Source: Acidobacteriota bacterium (GTDB lineage: Bacteria > Acidobacteriota > Thermoanaerobaculia > Gp7-AA8). From it: a DNA stretch of 64,000 bases. The notes under the pieces are model-generated. The model did no database searches. It was given only the letters and a program-made list of their open reading frames with translations, and was not told the origin of the DNA. Position numbers and translations under genes: made by a program. The stretch covers positions 310,001-374,000 of the forward strand of contig JAFATB010000006.1 in assembly GCA_019244185.1 (NCBI GenBank), written 5' to 3'. The number at the start of each line of letters is the position of its first letter. The first letter of the stretch is position 1. This document shows positions 30,192-40,638 of this stretch, piece by piece.

Positions 30192-30492
30192 GCAGCACCG
30201 CCGAGTTGAGGATCGAGTCGCGCCGGTAGCGATTCAGACTGCGCTCGACGCCGTAGCGCGTCAGCAGGTCGACGTCGCGGCCGAACATGCGCTCCAGCTC
30301 CGCCTTCATGTCGACCATGTGCAGCAGCGACCACTCCGCATCCTCCGCGAACGAAACCATCACATCCACATCGCTGTCCGGCCGGAAGTCCTCGCGGACG
30401 GCACTCCCGAAAAGCGCAAACTCCGTGATCTTCCACTTGCGGCAGAAGTCACGGAGTTTGTCTTTATCGATGTCGATGGCGAGGTGCGGCAT
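30178..30492 (-). CDS. mntA: MntA-like minimal nucleotidyltransferase antitoxin
   Basis: A 104 aa protein of the MNT group with the exact GSx10DxD motif in FGSAVREDFRPDSDVDV. It is the usual partner of HepT and would inactivate it by AMPylation. It is the first gene of the operon, 25 nt after the secA stop, so it may be transcribed with secA unless a promoter lies in the short gap. Catalytic residues look intact. Confidence 0.9.
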   Translation of the reverse strand: MPHLAIDIDKDKLRDFCRKWKITEFALFGSAVREDFRPDSDVDVMVSFAEDAEWSLLHMVDMKAELERMFGRDVDLLTRYGVERSLNRYRRDSILNSAVLLDVA

Positions 30493-30517
30493 GCGGCTTC
30501 AGTTTACGCCGCGGGGT

Positions 30518-33253
<2,736 letters not shown>

Positions 33254-33276
33254 CGAAATTAAACCTTATCGCAAAG

Positions 33277-34104
33277 TCAGCGCCGGAGGAGTTCCAGGCG
33301 CGCGTAGGCCATCCAGGTCTGGTGGCCCAGGAAGATCACCAACGCAAAATAGAGCACGGCAATTGCCGCCCGCTGTCCGGCGGTGACCTCGTAGAAGCGT
33401 TTGTCCGTTTTCTCGCGGACGATCGAGGCGTAGACCTGGAACGCGGCGAGCACGGCAATGAGGATGATCAGCGGGTTGGGCTGGTCGATCACTTTGTAGA
33501 CGACCGCGCCGCCGCCGAGAACCCACATCCACTTCGTCACCGCGGCGGAGATGCGTCCGCCGTCGAGCATGCCGATCGGAATGAGATTCATCAAGTTGAG
33601 CGCGAAGCCGAGCAGCGCGATGAGGAGCCACGTCGGCTCGCGCTGCCATTTGTAGATCTCGAGCGTGACGAGCGACGCCGCCGTGCCGGCGGCGGGACCG
33701 GCCAGGCCGATGATGGCGTCGTCGAACGCGGAGCGCGGCTGGTCCTTGAGCGTGACCGCGCCGCCGACGAACGGGATGAACACCATGAAGCCGGCGCGCA
33801 GACCTTTCATGCGGATGGCCACGGCGTGGCCGATCTCGTGGATCAGCGTGATGACGACGAAGCCGATGACGACGGCGAGCGGCGCCTGCGTGGCGTACGC
33901 CGCGATCGTGACGACGAACGAGCCACCGGCGACGGCGTACTGCATCGCGCCGAAGCCTTCGAACGGATTGACGAAGAACGCGCGCCCGCGCTCGAGGAAC
34001 AGCAGCAGCAGCGCCTTCATCTTCAGCGCGATCACGCCGAGGAGCAAAACGGCGCCGGAAAAGATTTGGGGAAGGGTGCGGCGGCGAGGCTGTGGGGAGT
34101 CCAT
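33277..34104 (-). CDS. Site-2-protease-family (M50) membrane metallopeptidase
   Basis: The 275 aa polytopic protein has the zinc motif LIHEIGHAVAIR (HExxH) and the second ligand motif NLIPIGMLDGGRI (NxxPxGxLDG). It has about six hydrophobic segments and no PDZ domain. Such proteins cut membrane-spanning substrates, often to release regulators, but no target is nearby. It starts ATG 34104 and ends 23 nt before secA on the same strand. Repeat copy 3 lies just upstream. Confidence 0.92.
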   Translation of the reverse strand: MDSPQPRRRTLPQIFSGAVLLLGVIALKMKALLLLFLERGRAFFVNPFEGFGAMQYAVAGGSFVVTIAAYATQAPLAVVIGFVVITLIHEIGHAVAIRMKGLRAGFMVFIPFVGGAVTLKDQPRSAFDDAIIGLAGPAAGTAASLVTLEIYKWQREPTWLLIALLGFALNLMNLIPIGMLDGGRISAAVTKWMWVLGGGAVVYKVIDQPNPLIILIAVLAAFQVYASIVREKTDKRFYEVTAGQRAAIAVLYFALVIFLGHQTWMAYARLELLRR

Positions 34105-34152
34105 TAGGGCTCGGGAGGGGAGAACGCGGAAGGGACGGAGGTATTCCGAGGG

Positions 34153-34258
34153 AAAAGCTGAATGAAGAATGCAGAACGCAGAATGAAGAATTGAGAAAGG
34201 GGACCGGCGCGGGTTCTCAATTCTTCATTCTGCGTTCTGCGTTCTTCATTCATCCTTT
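34153..34258. repeat. Heptamer inverted repeat, copy 3
   Basis: The left arm (34153-34197) AAAAGCTGAATGAAGAATGC...TTGAGAA matches copy 2 almost exactly. The right arm (34214-34258) is its complement but diverges at the outer end (ATCCTTT in place of AGCTTTT). The 16-nt loop is AGGGGACCGGCGCGGG, whose complement contains GCGCCGGTC as in copies 2 and 4. It lies between two divergent genes. Confidence 0.9.
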
Positions 34259-34270
34259 ACGATTCGCCCC

Positions 34271-35854
34271 GTGTCCGACGTCGACTCGCTTCGCGCGCAG
34301 CTGCGCGACCGCGGATATCTCACGCATGGAATCGAGCGCTGGTTTGCGCTCGATCCGTGGAGCTCGCGCGCGTTCTGGCTGGAGCTGACGCTGGTCGCGC
34401 TGAAGGCGGCCACGTTGATCGCGGCGTTCGCGGCGCTGCCGATGACGGCGGTGATGCTCGTCCGCAATGCACCGGTGAGCGCGTACGAGACGTTCGCGCT
34501 GTTCGTGTCGTACGCGGCGGCGTGGCTCGTGGCGGTGTTTGCGCTCGTGGTGATCATTGCGCTCGTGCTGAAGGTGCGTCCGGCGCTGCCGATCGACACG
34601 CCGCGGGCGCTGCTGGCGATTTCCGTCGCGGCGGGCGCGCTGCTGGTCGCGCCGGTCGCGTTGTGGTGGTCGCGTTTCGACACGAGTCCGGCGACGGGCG
34701 AGCTCGTGATCGGCGTCGCGTTGTCGGCGGCGTACTTTCTCGTGGCGACGCTCGTCGTCTCGGCGGCGCTGCTGTCGTTCTCGATCTATGAAGTGCGGCG
34801 CATTCCGGCGATCCATCAGAAGCCGCGCGGTGTGCCGCTCGCGGTCGCGGCGGCGGCGCTCATCGCGCTGCTGTTCGTGCCCGCGTACGCGAGCCGCGAG
34901 CGCGTGGCGTCCGAGCCGATGGTCGTGACGACGCCGACGTCGCGCAACGTCGCACTGATCGCGGTCGACGGCCTCACGTACGAGATCTTCGAGTCGCGTC
35001 CCGATCTCGCGCACGCGTTGCGCGCCACGCCGATCGCCGCGATCCCCGGCGATTCGACCACCGAACGCTGGGCGTCCCTCGGCACCGGCGTGCGCACGGA
35101 CGCGCACGGCGTACGGGCGATCGAAGGCGTTCGCTTCCCCGGCGGCGCGCACATCCTGCAGCGCATCTCGCGCGCCGACTTCGTCCTGCTGCACGGCCTC
35201 GCGCGCCGCGAGCCGCTGCCGCCGACCGTGCGGCGCCGCGACTACCTCTGGGAAGTCGTCGCGCGCCGCGGCCTGCCCGCGCTCGCGGTCAACTGGTGGA
35301 CGACCGCCGACGTGCGCGAAGGCGCGCTGACGTCCGTCGGTCCCGACCGCATTTTCGGCAGCGCAGGCGCCGATCCGGTGCGGCTCGACAACGTCGCGCG
35401 CGCCGCGTTTCTCCAGCGCCTGACGTCCGCGCCGCGCTTCGCCACCGTCTACCTCCCCGCGCTCGACGTCATCCTCAATCGCCTCGAGCTCGACCGCACG
35501 ATGCAGCTCGCGCAGTCGCTGCGCGTGCTCGACGGACTCACGCGTCTCATCGGCGAGCTGCGCGCGCGCGGCTACGACGTCGTGGTGGTCGGGCTGCCCG
35601 GCGACGGCCAGCGCGGCGCGGCGGTGCTCGCGTCGGATCTTCCATTGCACGCGACGAGCGCCTGGGATGTCGCGCCGACGCTGCTCGACCTCCTCGGCTT
35701 TCCGCTCTCCGCCGAAATGCCCGGCAAATCCGCGGCGAGCACGAATCCTGAACCGCGCATCGCCACGTACGGCGCGCGCACGTCCGCCGCGTCCGCCACG
35801 ACGCTCAACCAGGAGTACTACGACAACCTTCGATCGTTGGGATACATCCGATGA
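34271..35854 (+). CDS. Membrane protein with alkaline-phosphatase-superfamily (phosphodiesterase-like) domain
   Basis: In this 527 aa protein the first 210 residues hold about five hydrophobic helices. Residues 225-520 look like a type I phosphodiesterase/AlkP fold: NVALIAVDGLTYEIFES, ERWASLGTGVRTDAHGV, LPALDVILN and SAWDVAPTLLDLLGFPLSAEMPG. The nucleophile Thr/Ser position and some metal ligands are not clear, so activity is uncertain. The start is GTG 34271, right after repeat copy 3. It overlaps the S9 peptidase gene by ATGA. Confidence 0.75.
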   Translation: MSDVDSLRAQLRDRGYLTHGIERWFALDPWSSRAFWLELTLVALKAATLIAAFAALPMTAVMLVRNAPVSAYETFALFVSYAAAWLVAVFALVVIIALVLKVRPALPIDTPRALLAISVAAGALLVAPVALWWSRFDTSPATGELVIGVALSAAYFLVATLVVSAALLSFSIYEVRRIPAIHQKPRGVPLAVAAAALIALLFVPAYASRERVASEPMVVTTPTSRNVALIAVDGLTYEIFESRPDLAHALRATPIAAIPGDSTTERWASLGTGVRTDAHGVRAIEGVRFPGGAHILQRISRADFVLLHGLARREPLPPTVRRRDYLWEVVARRGLPALAVNWWTTADVREGALTSVGPDRIFGSAGADPVRLDNVARAAFLQRLTSAPRFATVYLPALDVILNRLELDRTMQLAQSLRVLDGLTRLIGELRARGYDVVVVGLPGDGQRGAAVLASDLPLHATSAWDVAPTLLDLLGFPLSAEMPGKSAASTNPEPRIATYGARTSAASATTLNQEYYDNLRSLGYIR

Positions 35855-37881
35855 GAAAACTGCTGATCTGCTTTTTCCTCGCACTCCCCGTGCTCGCGCA
35901 GCGTCCGATGACGTTCGAGGATCTCGCCGCGATGCGCCGCATCGGCGCGCCGCGGCTCTCGCCCGACGGCCGCTGGATCGCGTACGACGCGTCGACCATC
36001 GACCTCGCCGCGAACGCGCGACGCAGCTCGATCTATCTCTTGCGCGCCGACGGCAGCAGCGCCACCGCGCGGCAGCTCACCGACGGCACGAAACAGGACG
36101 AAGAGCCGGCGTGGTCGCCCGACGGCCGCACGCTCGCGTACGTCTCGAACCGCGACGGCGGCGCGAAGCAGGTCTATCTCTACGACGTCGCGAGCGGGAA
36201 GTCGCGCAAGCTGACCAGCCTCGCCGGCGGCGCGGGCAGCGTGAAGTGGCTGCCCGACGGCTCGGGACTCGTGCTCGTCTCCGACATCTATCCCGAATGC
36301 GGCGTCGATCCGCAATGCACCGAGCAGAAGGACGCGGCCGCGGAGAAGGCACCGACGAAGGCGCGCGTGATCACGAGCCTGCTCTATCGCCACTGGAACG
36401 GTTGGCAGGAGCCGACGCGCGCGCACATCATCTACGTGCCGCTCGACGGTGGCGCGGCGCGTGACCTCACGCCGGGCGCGTTCGATGCGCCGCCGTTCTC
36501 CGTCGGCGGCGGCGGCGAGTTCGACGTCTCGCCCGATAGCCGCGAGCTCGTCTACGCGCGGACAACCGAAGAGCATCCCGAGGTCACGACGAACAGCGAT
36601 TTGTTCCTCGTGCCGATCGGCGGCGGCGACGCGCGACGCATCACGACGCGCACGGGCGCGGACACGAGCCCCGTCTATTCGCCGGACGGCCGCTGGATCG
36701 CGTGGCGCTCGCAGGCGCGCGGCGGCTACGAATCCGATCTCTGGGAGCTCTGGCTGTACGACCGCACCTCGGGTACCTCACAGCGCATCGCGTCGCAGTT
36801 CAACGACTGGATCGAATCCGCGACGTGGTCGCCGGACAGCAAGTCGCTCTTCATCACCGCGCCGCTCAAAGGCAAGGAAGCGATCTACGAGGTCTCGCTC
36901 GACGGACGCACGTCGCTCGTCAACAACAGCGGCTCCGCGTCCGACGTCGCCGTCGCACGCGACGGCAAGACGATCTACTTCTCGATGTCGACGCTGCGGC
37001 GTCCGAGCGACATCTACGCGATGCAGCGCGGCGGCGCGGTCAAACAGCTCACGCACGAGAACGACGCGCGGCTCGCGCAGATCGCCATGGGCGCGACGCG
37101 CGACCTCTGGTGGACCGGCGCCGACAACGCGCAGATCCAGGGACACCTCATCACGCCGCCGAACTTCGATCCGGCGAAGAAGTATCCGGCCATCGTGCTC
37201 ATTCACGGCGGACCGCAGGGCGCGTGGAGCGACGCCTGGTCGTATCGCTGGAACCCGCAAGTCTTCGCCGCGCGCGGCTACGTGATCCTCATGCCGAATC
37301 CGCGCGGCTCCTCGGGCTTCGGCCAGCCGTTCGTCGAACAGATCTCGCGCGACTGGGGCGGCCGCGTCTACACCGACATCATGAACGGCGTCGACGCGTT
37401 CGCGCAGCAGCCGTTCGTCGACGGCACGCGTATCGGCGCCGCGGGCGGCTCGTTCGGCGGCTACATGATCGACTGGATCCTCGGCCACACGAACCGTTTC
37501 AAAGCGCTCGTCTCGCACGCCGGCGTCTACAACCTGCAGTCGATGTACGGCGTGACCGAGGAGCTATGGTTTCCGGAATGGGAGTTCGGCGGCAATCCGT
37601 GGGACAACCCGGAGCTGTACGAGAAGTGGTCGCCGAATCGCTTCGTGAAGAACTTCGCGACGCCGACGCTCGTGTCGCACGGCGAGCTCGATTACCGCGT
37701 GCCGATCGGCGAAGGGCTGCAGCTCTTCACCGCGCTGCAGCGTCGCGGCGTGCCGTCGGAGCTGCTCTACTTCCCCGACGAAGGGCACTGGGTGCTCAAG
37801 CCGCAGAACTCGCGCCTGTGGTACCAGACCGTGGGCGACTGGTTCGACCGTTGGCTGCAGCGCGGAGGGGGCGGCGCGTAG
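35851..37881 (+). CDS. Secreted S9-family peptidase (acylaminoacyl/dipeptidyl-peptidase type)
   Basis: The 676 aa protein has a signal peptide (MRKLLICFFLALPVLAQ). An N-terminal propeller built from TolB/WD-like repeats (SPDGRWIAYD, SPDGRTLAYVS, SPDGRWIAWRS) comes next, followed by a C-terminal alpha/beta hydrolase. The catalytic triad is Ser in GGSFGGYM, Asp in SHGELDYRVP and His in DEGHWVLKP. It releases dipeptides or blocked residues from peptides in the periplasm or outside. It is coupled to the upstream gene by ATGA and ends in a hairpin facing the gvp operon. Confidence 0.94.
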   Translation: MRKLLICFFLALPVLAQRPMTFEDLAAMRRIGAPRLSPDGRWIAYDASTIDLAANARRSSIYLLRADGSSATARQLTDGTKQDEEPAWSPDGRTLAYVSNRDGGAKQVYLYDVASGKSRKLTSLAGGAGSVKWLPDGSGLVLVSDIYPECGVDPQCTEQKDAAAEKAPTKARVITSLLYRHWNGWQEPTRAHIIYVPLDGGAARDLTPGAFDAPPFSVGGGGEFDVSPDSRELVYARTTEEHPEVTTNSDLFLVPIGGGDARRITTRTGADTSPVYSPDGRWIAWRSQARGGYESDLWELWLYDRTSGTSQRIASQFNDWIESATWSPDSKSLFITAPLKGKEAIYEVSLDGRTSLVNNSGSASDVAVARDGKTIYFSMSTLRRPSDIYAMQRGGAVKQLTHENDARLAQIAMGATRDLWWTGADNAQIQGHLITPPNFDPAKKYPAIVLIHGGPQGAWSDAWSYRWNPQVFAARGYVILMPNPRGSSGFGQPFVEQISRDWGGRVYTDIMNGVDAFAQQPFVDGTRIGAAGGSFGGYMIDWILGHTNRFKALVSHAGVYNLQSMYGVTEELWFPEWEFGGNPWDNPELYEKWSPNRFVKNFATPTLVSHGELDYRVPIGEGLQLFTALQRRGVPSELLYFPDEGHWVLKPQNSRLWYQTVGDWFDRWLQRGGGGA

Positions 37882-37889
37882 CCGCCCCC
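37867..37889. terminator. GC hairpin between convergent S9 peptidase and gvpA
   Basis: A 9-bp perfect stem GGGGGCGGC / GCCGCCCCC with a 5-nt loop overlaps the S9 stop codon and lies 17 nt from the gvpA stop. No clear T-tract follows in either direction, so it is a candidate two-way terminator only. Confidence 0.5.
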
Positions 37890-37905
37890 GCGGTTTCGCG
37901 CGGAA

Positions 37906-38190
37906 CTAGGTGCGCGTGGTGCCGGCGGGCGCTGCCGCGCCTGCACCGACACCGCCGCCGCCTTCGCCGGGGCCGAGGGCCGGACGGGCCACGGTCGACG
38001 TGATGCCGACGGCTTCCGCGTACTTGAGGTACGTATCGATCGATGCGATGACGACGCGGGCCTCAACGGTGATCAGGTCGATACCGACGAGAGAGATGCG
38101 AACCCACGCGTCGACGACGATACCTTTGTCGAGAATGCGGTCCAGTACGTCGATGAGACTGGTTCCGCCTGGGGCGCGTTCAACAGCCAT
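37906..38190 (-). CDS. gvpA: Gas vesicle major structural protein GvpA
   Basis: This 94 aa protein forms the ribbed shell of gas vesicles. The conserved core is nearly canonical: [40 protein letters not shown] and [14 protein letters not shown] tail of about 25 residues rich in Gly, Ala and Thr follows. There is only one gvpA in the window, and it is the last gene of the minus-strand gvp operon, 3 nt after gvpJ. A ribosome site AGGCAGG precedes the ATG. Last place is unusual for a protein needed in large excess, so an internal promoter or another gvpA copy is possible. Confidence 0.96.
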   Translation of the reverse strand: MAVERAPGGTSLIDVLDRILDKGIVVDAWVRISLVGIDLITVEARVVIASIDTYLKYAEAVGITSTVARPALGPGEGGGGVGAGAAAPAGTTRT

Positions 38191-38193
38191 GAC

Positions 38194-38571
38194 TTACCTG
38201 CCTTTCCTCTCTCCAGGCTTCCCGGCGGGAAGCTCGCGTGCATTGAGTTGACGTTCGAGATCCGCGATGCGGTTGCGCAGCTCGTCGTACTCCTCGGCGC
38301 CGCGCAACGCGCGCGGGTCGCTCGAGTAGAAACGGTCCGAGCGCCACCAGTTGATGCCGATCGCCTCCGCCTTGTCGATCGAACAGATCACGAGGCGCAG
38401 CTGGATCGTCAGCAGCTCGACGTTCGCCAGCGAGACCTTCACGTCTCCGGCGACCACGAGCCCCTTGTCCAGGATTTTGTCGAGGATGTCGACCAACCCC
38501 TGCGGCTGCCGCTGGAGCGATCCTCCCCGATCATCGATAGGCAATCGCGACTCCCATCTTCGAGTGCTCAC
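38194..38571 (-). CDS. gvpJ: Gas vesicle protein GvpJ (GvpA/J/M family)
   Basis: The 125 aa protein has a GvpA-like core with J-type features: LVDILDKILDKGLVVAGDVK, SLANVELLTIQLRLVICSID and KAEAIGINWW. A charged helical C-terminus rich in Arg and Glu follows. Family members are minor components that help nucleate the shell or form its tips. The start is GTG 38571. It comes 31 nt after gvpK and immediately before gvpA. Confidence 0.92.
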   Translation of the reverse strand: MSTRRWESRLPIDDRGGSLQRQPQGLVDILDKILDKGLVVAGDVKVSLANVELLTIQLRLVICSIDKAEAIGINWWRSDRFYSSDPRALRGAEEYDELRNRIADLERQLNARELPAGKPGERKGR

Positions 38572-38602
38572 CTTTTAACGGTGCCGCATCCGCGAGTCAA
38601 CA

Positions 38603-38929
38603 TCATTCCCACATCTTTACCGGGCCCAGCTTGAGATTCAGATCTTCGTCGGACAGGCCGAACGTGCGCTTGAGCTCCGCCATCTTTTCCTCGAGCTTCA
38701 TGAGCGCCGCGCCGACGCGCTCGATCTCGTCGTCGGTGAGGTTGCCCGCGTCCATGCGGCGCAGCGCCTGCTTCTCGAGCAGCTTCCGCACGAGCTCGAC
38801 GATCGACAGCACGAGCTTCGCGAGCCCGTTCTCGACGATCTCCGAGTCGGCGGCGATGCGCTCCGGCACGACCGACTCCGCGAACGTGAGCGCGCGCCGC
38901 AGCTGCTCTTCTTCATTGGTCAGCATCAT
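38603..38929 (-). CDS. gvpK: Gas vesicle protein GvpK
   Basis: The 108 aa helical protein contains ENGLAKLVLSIVELVRKLLE and ALRRMDAGNLTDDEIERVG, then FGLSDEDLNLKLGPV, all typical of GvpK, an assembly factor found in most gvp clusters. The start is the first of two ATGs (38929), with GGAGG 9 nt before it; the track ORF adds 35 codons. It overlaps the upstream GvpF/L gene by 17 nt. Confidence 0.94.
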   Translation of the reverse strand: MMLTNEEEQLRRALTFAESVVPERIAADSEIVENGLAKLVLSIVELVRKLLEKQALRRMDAGNLTDDEIERVGAALMKLEEKMAELKRTFGLSDEDLNLKLGPVKMWE

Positions 38930-39557
38930 CGGCGAAGACCTCCAGCGGCCACGGACCCGACAGCAGAAACGGCACCTGCGCGCACGTGCGGCGCAACTCC
39001 TCGCCGGCGGCGCGCACGTCCTCGACGCGCGCACGCGGCACGAGCGCCGCGAGCTCGATCGACTTCTCGTCGCGATGACTCCAGCGATGTTTTTTGGCGA
39101 ACGGAAGGATGCGCGCCTCTGCTTCTTTCACGAACGCCGGATCGGCGGCGGACGCGTTCGTGGCCTCGTGCAGCGCGCGCAGATACTCCGCGCCGCTCGT
39201 GAAGTCCCGACGATCGGGACGCGGACGCGCGGCAGCGGCGGCGGCTTTCAGCGTCATCTCGACGTCGTCGCGATGCGCGTCGAGGAGACGCGTCCAGCGC
39301 GGCAGATGCGCGGCGCACTTCGACTCCCCTTCCGCGGAGTCGCGCACGGCGAGGCCGTAGCGGATGGCCACGAACGTCGCGCGGTCGAGCAGCCGCGCGC
39401 GCAGCTTCGCGACTGCGACGAGCAGCTCGCGGTCCGAGACCGGCTGCTCGTCCGCGATCGGCAACGCGCTCAGAAAGAGCTCACCGCACGCGAGCGCCTC
39501 GGCAGGCGCGTCGATGTCGTCGCGCCGGCGATGCGCGCCGATGACGACGAATCTCAT
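38913..39557 (-). CDS. GvpF/GvpL-family gas vesicle protein (third copy)
   Basis: The 214 aa protein is a divergent member of the GvpF/GvpL family. The C-terminal signature FLLSGPWPLEVFAD and the ferredoxin-like N-terminal strands (MRFVVIGAH, ELFLSALPIADEQPVSD) support this. GvpF/L proteins bind GvpA and are thought to start assembly. It is the third such protein in this operon. Its start overlaps the stop of the small gvpS-like gene (ATGA) and its end overlaps gvpK. Confidence 0.85.
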   Translation of the reverse strand: MRFVVIGAHRRRDDIDAPAEALACGELFLSALPIADEQPVSDRELLVAVAKLRARLLDRATFVAIRYGLAVRDSAEGESKCAAHLPRWTRLLDAHRDDVEMTLKAAAAAARPRPDRRDFTSGAEYLRALHEATNASAADPAFVKEAEARILPFAKKHRWSHRDEKSIELAALVPRARVEDVRAAGEELRRTCAQVPFLLSGPWPLEVFADDADQ

Positions 39558-39730
39558 CGCTTCGATGTCCGGATGACCGCGTCGACGTTTGCGAGGATGA
39601 CGTTCAGGCCGAGGTAGAGAAGGTCCACGTCGCCGATCGACACGATCGCTTCGCCGGCGATGACCACGCCGCGATCGAGCAGATGATCGAGCATCTCCAG
39701 CAGCGCGAGTTCTTCGACGTTCTCAGACAT
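39554..39730 (-). CDS. gvpS: Short GvpS-like member of the GvpA/J/M/S family (absent from the ORF track)
   Basis: A 58 aa ORF below the track cutoff. The translation contains LALLEMLDHLLDRGVVIAGE and SIGDVDLLYLGLNVILANVD, the GvpA-family core without any tail. By position (after gvpL, before gvpK) and sequence it matches GvpS of Bacillus-type clusters, but it is shorter. It starts 3 nt after the gvpL stop and ends in an ATGA overlap with the next gene. Confidence 0.88.
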   Translation of the reverse strand: MSENVEELALLEMLDHLLDRGVVIAGEAIVSIGDVDLLYLGLNVILANVDAVIRTSKR

Positions 39731-39733
39731 GGT

Positions 39734-40504
39734 TCAGTCGTGGGCAAACGAGTACGGCGGCCACGGCCCGCTCACGCCAACCACCACGCCTTCACCGGCG
39801 TAGCGATCCATGAGCGTCGCGTGCAACTCCTGCAAAGCCGCTTCCTCGTCGCGCTCGAGAAGGATGTTGATCTGTGGAAACGCGCCGTCGCGCCGCTCGC
39901 GCGTCTCCGCGAACGTCTCGCAGCGGAGGCTGCCGGCGACGGCCTGCTCGATCTCCGCGACGACGTTCTGCTCGGCCTCGCGCGACGCGCGCTTCTTCTC
40001 GTCGTCGAGCTTCTTGCGCAGCAGGAACGCGCGTCCCGGCGGCGCGGCGGCGATCTGCGCCTGCAGCTCGCGCAGCGACTCCGCACGCGCGACCAGCGCC
40101 TCGCTCCAGCGCGCCGGCTCGAACTCGACGCGCAGCGTCCACTCCTGCTTGTCGCCGAGGCGCTCGAGCTGCGCGCCTAACAAATGCGCGTGCTCGTGCA
40201 GATACGCGCGCAACGCGTCGGCGCCGGAGAAGAGCGTGAACGCGCGAAGCGGCACGATCGCGGTCAGCTTCATCAATTCGGCGACGACGGCCTGATGCCG
40301 GTAGCCGATCGCGCCGAGCCATTCGAGATCGTTCGCGCGGCGGTCGATCACCTCCTGCGACAGCTCCGCGGACGGCATGGCCGTGAAGACCGCGGCGATG
40401 CCGTCGCTCTCCGCGACGCCGAAGCGACGCGTGCCGTCGATGCCGTCCGTGTCCGGCGTGGCCGGCTCGCGCGTCACGGCGTAGACGTAGAGAACGGTGT
40501 CCAA
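39734..40504 (-). CDS. gvpL: Gas vesicle protein GvpL (GvpF/GvpL family)
   Basis: The 256 aa protein begins TVLYVYAVTREP and ends VVVGVSGPWPPYSFAHD. These are the two conserved ends of the GvpF/L family, with a helical middle. It probably binds GvpA during nucleation. The start is TTG 40504, the only start that keeps the conserved LYVYAV strand near the N-terminus. Repeat copy 4 fills the space between it and the ArsA-like gene, which is the only large gap in the operon. Confidence 0.92.
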   Translation of the reverse strand: MDTVLYVYAVTREPATPDTDGIDGTRRFGVAESDGIAAVFTAMPSAELSQEVIDRRANDLEWLGAIGYRHQAVVAELMKLTAIVPLRAFTLFSGADALRAYLHEHAHLLGAQLERLGDKQEWTLRVEFEPARWSEALVARAESLRELQAQIAAAPPGRAFLLRKKLDDEKKRASREAEQNVVAEIEQAVAGSLRCETFAETRERRDGAFPQINILLERDEEAALQELHATLMDRYAGEGVVVGVSGPWPPYSFAHD

Positions 40505-40521
40505 GAGCGAAACTATAAAAC

Positions 40522-40638
40522 GAATGAAGAACGCAGAACGCAGAATGAAGAACGTAGAAGCGGCACGGCGCGCCGGTCAACGCGCCCGCATCGCGGCGGT
40601 TTCTACATTCTGCGTTCTGCGTTCTGCGTTCTTCATTC
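40522..40638. repeat. Heptamer inverted repeat, copy 4 (inside the gas vesicle operon)
   Basis: The left arm (40522-40559) is GAATGAAGAACGCAGAACGC...GTAGAA. The right arm (40600-40638) is its complement with one extra CGCAGAA-type unit. The 40-nt loop has GCGCGCCGGTC as in copy 2. The outer right end supplies the last bases and stop codon of the ArsA-like gene (GAATGA). Confidence 0.9.
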
